Assembly (NCBI RefSeq): GCF_031178445.1
Contig: NZ_JAPSIY010000002.1
Location: forward strand, 186,001 to 250,000
DNA length: 64,000 bases
Direction: 5' to 3'
Origin: Microbacterium sp.
GTDB taxonomy: Bacteria > Actinomycetota > Actinomycetes > Actinomycetales > Microbacteriaceae
The notes under the pieces were generated by a model that was given only the letters and a program-made list of their open reading frames with translations, did no database searches and was not told where the DNA came from. This document shows positions 28,645-36,891 of this stretch, one piece after another; position 1 is the first letter of the stretch, and the number at the start of each line of letters is the position of its first letter. The position numbers and the translations under genes were made by a program.

Positions 28645-30690
28645 CTACGCGGCGGCGAGCACCGCCCTCGCACTGGTCGTGCGGCGGGTGGCGACCGCGA
28701 GCGTCGCCGCGCTGAGCGACAGCACCGCCCATACGACGAGCCCTGTGACCGCTGTGCCGCTCGGCTCGATCAGGCCGCTGAGGGCGGGGGAGGTGGGCAT
28801 CGCGGCGCCGAGGCCGGCGAGCCACCCCGGAATCGTCGAGATGAGGCCGGTCGCGACGGCGACGACGCCGATCAGCGCGCTGATCCAGCGCCCGATGCCG
28901 CCGAGTACGGCCACCAGCGCCTGGTTGACGGCGGCGAACGCGATCCCAGCGAGCACGGCGAGTCCGGCGAAGCCCCACCACGTCGACGCGTCATAGCCCG
29001 CGACGATCTGCACGATGAGCGAGACCAGAATGCCCTGCCCGGCGCCCATAGCGGCAGCCGGCCAGAACCCGCGCAGCACCATGCCGATCGACGAACGGCG
29101 CGAGGTCAGGGTGCTGCCCGGCACCGCCCGCAGCGCGATGAACGACGCCAGTGCGCCGAACCACAGCACGACCGCCGAGAGCAGCGGGATGGCGGTCGGC
29201 CCGAACATGCTCGATCCCGCTCCCGCGGCCTTCACCGGGTCGGCGATGACCGACGCCAATGAGGTCGACTGCTCGTCGTCGAATGACGGCAGCGATGTGG
29301 ATGCGGTCTCGAGCCCGTCGGCGAGGTCGCCGGTGCCGCTGGCGAGGGTGTCCAGGCCGGTGGCGAGCTCGCCCGCGCCGTCAGCGAGAGCCGTCGCGCC
29401 GTCGCCGAGCTGGGTCGCCCCGGCGGCGAGTCCTCTGGCGCCGACGGCCGACTGGCCGACGCCGTCCGCGAGTCGGCCCAGCCCCGAGCCGAGCTGCGTC
29501 GCCGCAGAGCCGGCAGTGCGCATCTGGCCGGCGATGGCCTTCGGTGCTGCGGCGCTCAGCTGAGCGAGTCCGTCTGCCGTGCCGGAGGCCGCCTGCGCCG
29601 CCGGCGCCGCGTACTGAGCTGCCGCTGCGGCCGCCTGCGCCGCCTGGGTCGACGGCTCGACCAGTCCGCTCGCGGTCGCCGCCGCCTGATCGAGCTGCGT
29701 GCAGAAGCCGGGAGTGGCGGCGCGGTCGCAGTCAGCTTTGAGGGCGGCCAGCTGCTCTGCGAGCCCGCCGACTCCCTGCTGCACTCCTGCGGTGGCCAGC
29801 TTGGCTCCGTCAGCGGCCTGCTGGACTCCGGCCGTCGCCTGCTCGGCGCCGTTCGCCGCCTCGATCAGCTGACTCGGCACGATCCCGTCGCGCTCGAGGG
29901 CAGCGGCTCCCGCGGTGAGTCCCTGTCCGAGCTGCGATGCGCCGGTGCCGGCCTCGCGCGACTTCGCGGCGATGGTGTCGAGGCCGCCGGCGAGCTGCGA
30001 GGCGCCGTTGGAGAGTTCGCCCGCTCCGTCGGCGAGTCTGCTCGCCCCGTCGGGGATCGCGCCCGCACCGGCGGCGGCGTCCTTGGCGCCGTCCGCCAGT
30101 TGCGACGCGCCGTCGGCGGCGTCGCCGATCTGGTCGCCGATCGTGGCGAAGCCGACGAGTACGTTGCCCACGGTCGCCTCGCTGAGCATGGTGCCCATGG
30201 TCGATGCCGCCACTGACGCGATCTGCTGGGTGATGAGATCGTCCGCGACGCGTCCGTCGGGCGGCGTGGTGACGGTGATCTCGGCCTGCTCGGCGGAGGC
30301 ATCGCCGTCCTGCAGCGCGGTGCCCGACGACGTGGCATCCGCGGAGAACGACTTCGGGATCGTGACGATCGCCTGGTAGGTGCCGTCGGCCAGCCCCTGG
30401 GCGGCGTCGTCCTCGTTCGAGATCACCCAGGTGAGGTTGGAGTCGAACTCGTCGGAGCCGTCGACGAGGCCCGCCGCGAGCTGGCGGCCGAGTGGCGTGT
30501 ACTGATCGTCGATGGTCACCGGCTTGTCGAGGTTGACGACCGCCGCCGTCATCGAGTCCAATCGCTCGGTCGGGTTCTGCAGCGCCGCGACGAGGATGCC
30601 GCCGATCACCGCCGGCAGCAGCAGCACGCCGATGATCGTCAGCCACGTGATGGGCCGGCGCGAGCGGGCGCGTTCGATGGGAAGGGTCAT
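28645..30690 (-). CDS. YhgE/Pip family membrane protein
   Basis: N-terminal TM, long Ala/Gly-rich repeats (ASQLADGAKDAAAGAG...LADGAGELSNGASQLAGG), C-terminal TM cluster; typical YhgE/Pip. Confidence 0.9.
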   Translation of the reverse strand: MTLPIERARSRRPITWLTIIGVLLLPAVIGGILVAALQNPTERLDSMTAAVVNLDKPVTIDDQYTPLGRQLAAGLVDGSDEFDSNLTWVISNEDDAAQGLADGTYQAIVTIPKSFSADATSSGTALQDGDASAEQAEITVTTPPDGRVADDLITQQIASVAASTMGTMLSEATVGNVLVGFATIGDQIGDAADGASQLADGAKDAAAGAGAIPDGASRLADGAGELSNGASQLAGGLDTIAAKSREAGTGASQLGQGLTAGAAALERDGIVPSQLIEAANGAEQATAGVQQAADGAKLATAGVQQGVGGLAEQLAALKADCDRAATPGFCTQLDQAAATASGLVEPSTQAAQAAAAAAQYAAPAAQAASGTADGLAQLSAAAPKAIAGQMRTAGSAATQLGSGLGRLADGVGQSAVGARGLAAGATQLGDGATALADGAGELATGLDTLASGTGDLADGLETASTSLPSFDDEQSTSLASVIADPVKAAGAGSSMFGPTAIPLLSAVVLWFGALASFIALRAVPGSTLTSRRSSIGMVLRGFWPAAAMGAGQGILVSLIVQIVAGYDASTWWGFAGLAVLAGIAFAAVNQALVAVLGGIGRWISALIGVVAVATGLISTIPGWLAGLGAAMPTSPALSGLIEPSGTAVTGLVVWAVLSLSAATLAVATRRTTSARAVLAAA

Positions 30691-33509
30691 GCGTTCACCT
30701 CGGAGCTGTCGGAGCTTTCGTTCGAGTGCTGAGAGCCCGCGCTGTCGTCGGCATCCCGTGCTGCGGGCGTCGCCGTCGCGGGGTCCGGACGGGAGGCGGG
30801 GGAGTCGGCGCGGTCGCGCAGGTCGATGACGGATGCCGCACGCCGGCCGGCATCGACCAGGAGCGCGCGAGCGGACGCGGCGTCGACGGCGGTGGCGAGC
30901 ACGGCGGTCTGCTCGCCGGTGTCGCGCAGCCGAGCGGCGAGCTGATCGCGCTCGGCCTGCGTCAGCCGGTCCACGCCGTCCAGCACGACGAGGCTGGAGC
31001 GGCCACGCAGCGCCTCGGCGATCTGCTCACCGTCAGCGGTGTCCCCCAGCAGGGCGATGCCGACGTGGGCGCGCACCCACGCCGCGCGACCGGGAAGCAG
31101 ATGACCTGCGACGCGCAGCATCCCGGCGTCCGGCTTCACCCGGCCGGCGATCATCAGCGCGAGAGTGCGAAGCGTGCGCTGGCGGGCACCGGTGACGATG
31201 AGCGTCCCGCCGGGTGCGAGCCTCAGGTGCGCGCCCGCGATGCCCGCCGCATCCAGGGAGAGATCGTCGGCGGCGACCACGCTGTCATCGCCCGGCCATC
31301 CGGCCAGGGCGCGTTCGCGCTCTACAGCCTCGCCCTCGATGTCCACGTGCGGCAGGACGCGCTCGAGCCAGCGCGGGATGCGCCAGGCGCGGTCGCCGAG
31401 GATGGCCATGACGGCCGGGATCAGCGTCATCCGCACGAGGAACGCGTCAATGGCGATGCCCGCTGCGAGGCCCAGCGCGATCGGCTTGAGCGAGGAGTCT
31501 CCCTCCGGCACGAACGCCACGAAGACCGCGAACATGATCAGCGCCGCGGCGGTCACGACCCTCGCCGTGCCGGAGAAGCCCGTGCGCACCGCGCGGATCG
31601 CAGCCTTTCGGCGCGTCGCCGGGTCGTGCCGGTCGGCGTCGTGCACGTAGTCCTCACGCATGCGCGACACGAGGAAGACCTGGTAGTCCATGGCGAGCCC
31701 GAACAGCACGCCCATCAGCACGATCGGCATGAAGCTGATGATCGGCCCGGTTCTGGCCACGTGCAGCGCGTCGGCGAACCAGCCCCACTCGAACACCGCC
31801 GCCACGACTCCGAAGGCGGCCACGATCGACAGCAGGTACCCGGCGGCGGCGGTGATCGGCACCCAGATCGAGCGGAAGACGACGGCCAGCAGGATCAGCG
31901 ACAGGCCGATCACGAACACGCCGAAGGGCAGGAGCGCGGCACCCAACTGGTCGGAGATGTCGATCGCGACGGCGGTGAAACCGGTGACCTTGAGATCGAT
32001 CCCGTACTCGTCGAGCCACTCGTCGTGGTGCTCTCTCAGTTCGCGCACGAGCTCCGAGGTGGCCGGGTCGTCAGGCGCGGTCTCCGGGATGATCTGCACG
32101 ATGCCGGTGTCGGCGGTCTCATTGGGGGTGGCCAGCGCCACCTCCCGTACGCCTGGCAACTGCTCGACCTCCTCGCCGAGTTCCTGCATGAGGTTCAGTG
32201 GGTCGGTCGAGGTGACGATCGTGCCGGTGAGGATCAGCGGGCCGTTGAACCCGGGGCCGAACTCCTCGGCGGTGAGATCGTAGCTGTGCCGCGCCTCGGA
32301 GTGCTTCGGCAGCACCCCGGCGTTCGGCAGCGCGAGGTTCAGGCTGAGGGCGGGCACTGCGACGATCCCGAGCCCCAGCACGATCGCGATGGTCACGAGC
32401 GCGGGCCGGCGCGTCACACCGGAGACCCAGCGCGCCGCGAAGCCCGGCCGATGCGCGGCATCCGCCTTCTTCCGCGTCTTGCGCGGCCTGCCCGCCACAC
32501 GCCCCTTCATGAAGCCGAGGAAGGCGGAGGTGAGGGTGATCGAGATGGCGACCGCGATGGCGACGGCGACCGACGCGGCGATGCCCATGGTCGTCAGGAA
32601 CGGGATGCCGGCGAACCCCAGCCCGATAAGGGCGATGAGAACCGTGACACCGGCGAAGACCACCGCCGACCCGGCCGTGCCGACGGATCGTGCGGCGGAC
32701 TCCTCGGGATCGACCCCGGCGCGTACCTGGTCCTGATGGCGGGCCATGATGAACAGCGCGTAGTCGATGCCGACCGCCAGGCCCAGCATCAGCGCCAGCA
32801 GAGGGGTCGTCGACGACACCGTGGCGAAAGCCGTGGCGGCGAAGATGCCGGCCATCGAGATGCCGACGCCGAGCACTGCTGTCAGAAGCGGCAGCCCCGC
32901 GACGACGAACGAGCGGAAGGTGACGATCAGCACGAGCAGGGCGATGAGCAGGCCGACCGCCTCGGTGAGCGTGACGGTCGGGATCGACATGGCGAAGAGA
33001 TCGCCGCCGAGCGCTGTCTGCGAGCCGTCGGGCAACGCGCCTTCGAGCTCGTCGACGATGCCCTGCAGTCGGCTCTTGGTCTCATCCGACACGTCGGTGG
33101 ACTGGCCGTCGAACTGCAGGCGCACGATCGCCGCCGCGTGCTCGTCGTTGATCATGCCGTCGATGTTCTCGTCGTACGGCGAGGTGGCCGCGAGCACGTC
33201 GTCGAGACCGCCGAGCTCGTCGACGACGTCCTCGATCTCGTCGCGGTAGGCGGCTTCGGCGATGTCATCGCCCTCCGCGGCCACCACGATGAACTGCGCG
33301 TTCGTGCCGCTCACCTGCGGGAAGGTGCGCTCGAGCTGCTCGAGACCGGCCTGCGACTCGGTGCCGGGGATCGAGAACGTGTTGTCGGTTCCAGAGCCGA
33401 GCACGAGTGCGCCGGCTCCGGCGATGCCGAGGACGATGAGCCAGCTGACGAGCACACGCCACGGGTGTCGGAACGACCAGCGCCCGAGCGACGACAGGAA
33501 AGTGGACAC
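30687..33509 (-). CDS. MMPL-family RND transporter with C-terminal ABC-NBD-like extension
   Basis: VSTFLSSLGRWSFRHPWRVLVSWLIVLGIAG...GLAVGIDYALFIMARHQDQVRAG...VLMGVLFGLAMDYQVFLVSRMREDYVHD (MMPL signatures); extra ~160 aa after TM12. GTG start 33509 (the 1021-aa track ORF is over-extended). ATGA overlap with the YhgE gene. Confidence 0.9.
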   Translation of the reverse strand: MSTFLSSLGRWSFRHPWRVLVSWLIVLGIAGAGALVLGSGTDNTFSIPGTESQAGLEQLERTFPQVSGTNAQFIVVAAEGDDIAEAAYRDEIEDVVDELGGLDDVLAATSPYDENIDGMINDEHAAAIVRLQFDGQSTDVSDETKSRLQGIVDELEGALPDGSQTALGGDLFAMSIPTVTLTEAVGLLIALLVLIVTFRSFVVAGLPLLTAVLGVGISMAGIFAATAFATVSSTTPLLALMLGLAVGIDYALFIMARHQDQVRAGVDPEESAARSVGTAGSAVVFAGVTVLIALIGLGFAGIPFLTTMGIAASVAVAIAVAISITLTSAFLGFMKGRVAGRPRKTRKKADAAHRPGFAARWVSGVTRRPALVTIAIVLGLGIVAVPALSLNLALPNAGVLPKHSEARHSYDLTAEEFGPGFNGPLILTGTIVTSTDPLNLMQELGEEVEQLPGVREVALATPNETADTGIVQIIPETAPDDPATSELVRELREHHDEWLDEYGIDLKVTGFTAVAIDISDQLGAALLPFGVFVIGLSLILLAVVFRSIWVPITAAAGYLLSIVAAFGVVAAVFEWGWFADALHVARTGPIISFMPIVLMGVLFGLAMDYQVFLVSRMREDYVHDADRHDPATRRKAAIRAVRTGFSGTARVVTAAALIMFAVFVAFVPEGDSSLKPIALGLAAGIAIDAFLVRMTLIPAVMAILGDRAWRIPRWLERVLPHVDIEGEAVERERALAGWPGDDSVVAADDLSLDAAGIAGAHLRLAPGGTLIVTGARQRTLRTLALMIAGRVKPDAGMLRVAGHLLPGRAAWVRAHVGIALLGDTADGEQIAEALRGRSSLVVLDGVDRLTQAERDQLAARLRDTGEQTAVLATAVDAASARALLVDAGRRAASVIDLRDRADSPASRPDPATATPAARDADDSAGSQHSNESSDSSEVNA

Positions 33510-33536
33510 ACGACCTCCGAGGCGACGGCTGAGAAT

Positions 33537-33554
33537 GGATACAGAAGTGTATCC
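33537..33554. promoter_or_regulatory. Palindromic operator O1 in the TetR/MMPL divergent region
   Basis: GGATACA-GAAG-TGTATCC, 7-bp perfect arms. Confidence 0.8.
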
Positions 33555-33570
33555 GATACATATGTGTATC
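33555..33570. promoter_or_regulatory. Palindromic operator O2, adjacent to O1
   Basis: GATACA-TATG-TGTATC, 6-bp perfect arms; centre 17 bp from O1. Confidence 0.8.
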
Positions 33571-33621
33571 CTACGGTGAGTCGGCGAAACGAACCTGTGC
33601 GCCGCGTGTGAAGGTGAGGGC

Positions 33622-34254
33622 ATGACGATCCCCGTGACGAAGCGGCGCGAGAACACCCGTGCTCGTCTGCTGGAAGCCGCGTCCCAGCTGTTCGCCGAAG
33701 TGGGCCTCGAGGGCGCCAGCGTCGAGGCCATCTGCGAACGCGCGGGGTTCACCCGCGGGGCGTTCTACTCCAACTTCGAGAGCAAGGACGAACTGTTCCT
33801 GCAGCTCGCTTCGGCCGTCGCCGAGCAGCGCCTGGCGACGGTGCGCGGTCGCATCGACGAGTTCGTCGCCTCCGGGGTGCTCACTGGAGACGCCGATCCG
33901 ATCGAACTCGTGCAGCGGATCATGGACTCCGGCATCGACGATCGCCTCGGCGTGCTGATGATGAGCGAGATCCGCATCCACGCGCTGCGCGACGAGAGCT
34001 TCGGCGCGGCCTACCGCGCCCAGGATCAGGCGATGATCGCCAGCATCGAGGAGATCATCCAGGGCATCGTCGACTCCGGGCTCTTCGCCCTGCGCATCGG
34101 CGTGCCTCAGGCTGCTCAGATGCTGATGGTCCAGTGGGAGGGCTGCATGGCGCGAGCCGCAGTCTCCGGCTATGACGGGGAGAGGCTGCATCGGGCCGGA
34201 GCCGAGGCGCTCGGCCAGCTGGTCCAGCTCATCATCGCACCGGCTGACAGCTGA
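33622..34254 (+). CDS. TetR/AcrR-family transcriptional regulator
   Basis: RENTRARLLEAASQLFAEVGLEGASVEAICERAGFTRGAFYSNFESKDELFLQL. Confidence 0.94.
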   Translation: MTIPVTKRRENTRARLLEAASQLFAEVGLEGASVEAICERAGFTRGAFYSNFESKDELFLQLASAVAEQRLATVRGRIDEFVASGVLTGDADPIELVQRIMDSGIDDRLGVLMMSEIRIHALRDESFGAAYRAQDQAMIASIEEIIQGIVDSGLFALRIGVPQAAQMLMVQWEGCMARAAVSGYDGERLHRAGAEALGQLVQLIIAPADS

Positions 34255-34284
34255 TCGACCAGCCGTATCGGCCTGGCGGCCGCG

Positions 34285-34365
34285 ATCGTCGCTCAGGCCT
34301 CGGATGCCGCCATCGTCGCTCAGGCCTCGGATGCCGCGATCGTCGCTCAGACCTCGGATGCCGCC
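34285..34365. repeat. Three tandem 27-bp direct repeats overlapping the menC 3' end
   Basis: ATCGTCGCTCAGGCCTCGGATGCCGCC / ...GCCTCGGATGCCGCG / ...GACCTCGGATGCCGCC at 34285, 34312 and 34339. Confidence 0.92.
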
Positions 34366-35330
34366 AGCAGCGCGTGACAGCGCTCGAGACGAGCCGTCCA
34401 CCAGTCGCGGCGATCAGCGGGCGCCGACAGTCGATCCAGCGCTGTGGTGTCGGGGGTCACCCGCTCCGCGGAGAGATATCCGCCCGCGGGCCGCGCCTCC
34501 GCGACGTCGTCGGCGAAGAGTGACGCCGTGCCGAGACCGCAGTCGTACTCGAGCTCTGGAAGGGCGGCTGCGAGCGCCGCGCCCTGCGACAGCCCGATCG
34601 CGGTGTCGAGAGCGCTCGAGATCACGGCGGGCAGCCCGGCTTCCGCGACGATCGCCAGGGCCCTGCTGATACCGCCGAGCGGCTGCGCCTTGATCACGAG
34701 CAGGTCCGCCGCACCCGCGCGCGCGACGGCGAGGGGGTCGTCCGCCTTGCGCACGCTCTCGTCGGCGGCGATCGGAATGCCCTTGTGCTTGACCCGGTAC
34801 CGCAGTTCGGCGAGCTCCGGGACGCTCGCGCACGGCTGCTCCGCGTACTCCAGGTCGAACTCGCCCATCGCGTGGATCGCGTGCTCGGCCTCATCGACGT
34901 TCCAGCCGCCGTTCGCGTCGATGCGGATGCGGCCTTCCGGGCCCATGGCCTCGCGCACAGCGCGCACGCGGGCGACGTCATCGGCCAGCACCTGACCGCG
35001 TTCGGCCACCTTGACCTTGGCGGTGCGGCATCCGTCGAACCGGGCCAGCACGTCGGGCACCCTGGCCGCGGCGACGGCGGGCACGGTCGCGTTCACGGGG
35101 ATCCGATCGCGCAGGGGCGCGGGCTGCTCGTTCCAGGCGAAGTCGATCGCGGCCTGCAGCCAGGTCGCGGCCTCGGCATCCGCGTACTCCGTGAAGGGGG
35201 AGAACTCGGCCCACCCCTGCGGTCCCTGCAACAGCAGGGCCTCGCGCACGTCCACCCCTCGGAAGCGCGTGTGCATCGGCAGCGAGACGACGCGAGCGGT
35301 GGCGATCAGGTCTGCGAGCGCGGGGAGCAT
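34347..35330 (-). CDS. menC: o-succinylbenzoate synthase
   Basis: Enolase-superfamily: TAKVKVAERGQ...RIRIDANGGWNVDEA...YAEQPCASVPELAELRYRVKHKGIPIAADESVR...VIKAQPLGGISRA...VISSALDTAIGLSQGAALAAAL; ATG 35330. Confidence 0.93.
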   Translation of the reverse strand: MLPALADLIATARVVSLPMHTRFRGVDVREALLLQGPQGWAEFSPFTEYADAEAATWLQAAIDFAWNEQPAPLRDRIPVNATVPAVAAARVPDVLARFDGCRTAKVKVAERGQVLADDVARVRAVREAMGPEGRIRIDANGGWNVDEAEHAIHAMGEFDLEYAEQPCASVPELAELRYRVKHKGIPIAADESVRKADDPLAVARAGAADLLVIKAQPLGGISRALAIVAEAGLPAVISSALDTAIGLSQGAALAAALPELEYDCGLGTASLFADDVAEARPAGGYLSAERVTPDTTALDRLSAPADRRDWWTARLERCHALLAASEV

Positions 35331-35386
35331 GCGTCCATCATGCCCCGGCGGTCGCTCGCCGCAGAGCAATGCAGGACGGATGCGTT

Positions 35387-35440
35387 TCTGAAGGATGGTC
35401 CGGGCCGGATCGTCCTTCAGACGTGCGATCGTCCTTCAGA
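35387..35440. repeat. Direct plus inverted repeat cluster upstream of menC
   Basis: TCTGAAGGA (35387-35395); GATCGTCCTTCAGA at 35408-35421 and 35427-35440. Confidence 0.65.
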
Positions 35441-35449
35441 GTCCGGCCG

Positions 35450-36466
35450 TCAGGCCAGTCGCTTCTGCAACTCGCCCAGCCGGCCGGTCACCTCGAAGCC
35501 CAGGCGGGCGTTGACGGCCAGCATGTGCTCGTTCGACTCGGCGTTGTACGTGTGGATCGCAGGCGCCTCAGGGGAGTGCCGTTGCAGCATCCGCAGGTTC
35601 TCGAGCTTCACTCGCAGTCCGAGCCGATGACCGCGATGCTCGCGGCGCACGAGCGTTCCCCACTGATACGCGTTGCCGTCCTCGCTCGAGACGACGACCT
35701 GGGTGTAGGCGGCGATGCGTCCGTCGGGAGCCAGGGCGATCGTGCCGAACGACGTGCGCCCCTGGCGACCCTGCAGCGCCTCATCGGCGCGGAAGTCGTC
35801 GACCTCGGCGGATGCGGTTTCGATGTCGAGCCGGCCGGTCGGCGCCTCGGTGTCGAGCAGCGCGTCCAGCGCAGCCCACTCCGCGACGAACTCCTCGGGC
35901 ACCGGGCCGACCCAGCTGCGAAGGGTGTAGCCGGCTGCCGGCGCCTCGGCCAGCAACTCGTCGATGATCTCGCCGGCGACGGGAAGCCGGAGCCGGTTCT
36001 GCAGATCGCCCAGGGCGAGGTCGTAGCCGTGGCGGCGGGCGAACTCGCGGCCTGGTGCGCCGGCGCCGTCGGGGGTCGCGGACGCCGGCCAGGACGTCTC
36101 GGCCCGAAGTGTGCGCCGACCGGCATCCGCCGCCGCGGCCTCGACGTGCGCGAGCAGGGCCGACCCGACGCCCCCACGCCGATGCGCTCGGGGCACTGTG
36201 ACTCCGATCGACGCGGAATGGCGATTGTCCTTCTGCGGAAGCGCCAGCGAAGCCGAGCCGACGACGACACCGTCTCTCCGCGCGAGGTAGGCGCGCCGCT
36301 CCATCGTCGCGGAGGCCTGCTGCAGCTCTGCTCGTGCCTCCTCGCGTGACCAGATCAGCGCGTTCTCGCCCATGTCGTCTCGTCGGGCGGCGGCGTAGGC
36401 GTCCCACCAAGCGTCGAACTCGCGGGAGTCGGCCGGGTCGATGCGCGCGATCTCAGGGGCGGTCAT
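35450..36466 (-). CDS. GNAT-family acetyltransferase with two GNAT-like halves
   Basis: IGVTVPRAHRRGGVGSALLAHVEAAAADAG... and GTLVRREHRGHRLGLRVKLENLRMLQRHSPEAPAIHTYNAESNEHMLAVNARLGFEVTG; ATG 36466. Confidence 0.87.
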   Translation of the reverse strand: MTAPEIARIDPADSREFDAWWDAYAAARRDDMGENALIWSREEARAELQQASATMERRAYLARRDGVVVGSASLALPQKDNRHSASIGVTVPRAHRRGGVGSALLAHVEAAAADAGRRTLRAETSWPASATPDGAGAPGREFARRHGYDLALGDLQNRLRLPVAGEIIDELLAEAPAAGYTLRSWVGPVPEEFVAEWAALDALLDTEAPTGRLDIETASAEVDDFRADEALQGRQGRTSFGTIALAPDGRIAAYTQVVVSSEDGNAYQWGTLVRREHRGHRLGLRVKLENLRMLQRHSPEAPAIHTYNAESNEHMLAVNARLGFEVTGRLGELQKRLA

Positions 36467-36520
36467 GCTCTCATCCTGCACTGGGCGAGAGGGCTCGCGC
36501 TGAACAACGATGTGCGCTTG

Positions 36521-36547
36521 ACTATAGTGTGCGAGACACAATATAGT
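36521..36547. promoter_or_regulatory. Inverted repeat over the promoter of the PadR-like gene (candidate PadR operator)
   Basis: ACTATAGTGT-GCGAG-ACACAATATAGT; includes the TATAGT -10 box at 36542-36547. Confidence 0.65.
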
Positions 36548-36554
36548 TTCGTGC

Positions 36555-36890
36555 ATGAACGAGACCGATTTCGATGGCCACCTGCAGGAACTGCGGCGTG
36601 GCACCATCGTGCTCGCCAGCCTGCAGCTGCTGCGCGTTCCCGGCTACGGATACAGCCTGCTCGAGCAGCTGGCGTCCGCGGGCTTCCCGACCGACGCGAA
36701 CACGCTGTACCCGCTGCTGCGCAGGCTCGAGAAGCAGGGCTACCTCGACAGCGAATGGAACACGGAAGAGGCGCGCCCGCGCAAGTTCTACCGCACCTCC
36801 GAGGCAGGGATCCGCCTCGCCGCCACCATGACCCAGGAGGTCGCGGCCATCGCCGCCGCGACCGCCGCACTCCGTGAAGAGGAGAACTGA
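36555..36890 (+). CDS. PadR-family transcriptional regulator
   Basis: RRGTIVLASLQLLRVPGYGYSLLEQLASAGFPTDANTLYPLLRRLEKQGYLDSEWNTEEARPRKFYRTSEAG. Confidence 0.94.
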   Translation: MNETDFDGHLQELRRGTIVLASLQLLRVPGYGYSLLEQLASAGFPTDANTLYPLLRRLEKQGYLDSEWNTEEARPRKFYRTSEAGIRLAATMTQEVAAIAAATAALREEEN

Positions 36891-36891
36891 C

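Noticed and set aside
30726-33611. 961-aa plus-strand ORF opposite the MMPL gene
   Set aside because: Antisense shadow ORF (H/R/D/G-rich) of a clearly recognisable transporter.
34285-34365. Possible mini-CRISPR
   Set aside because: Three 27-bp units are contiguous with no spacers and overlap a coding terminus, so this is a simple tandem repeat.
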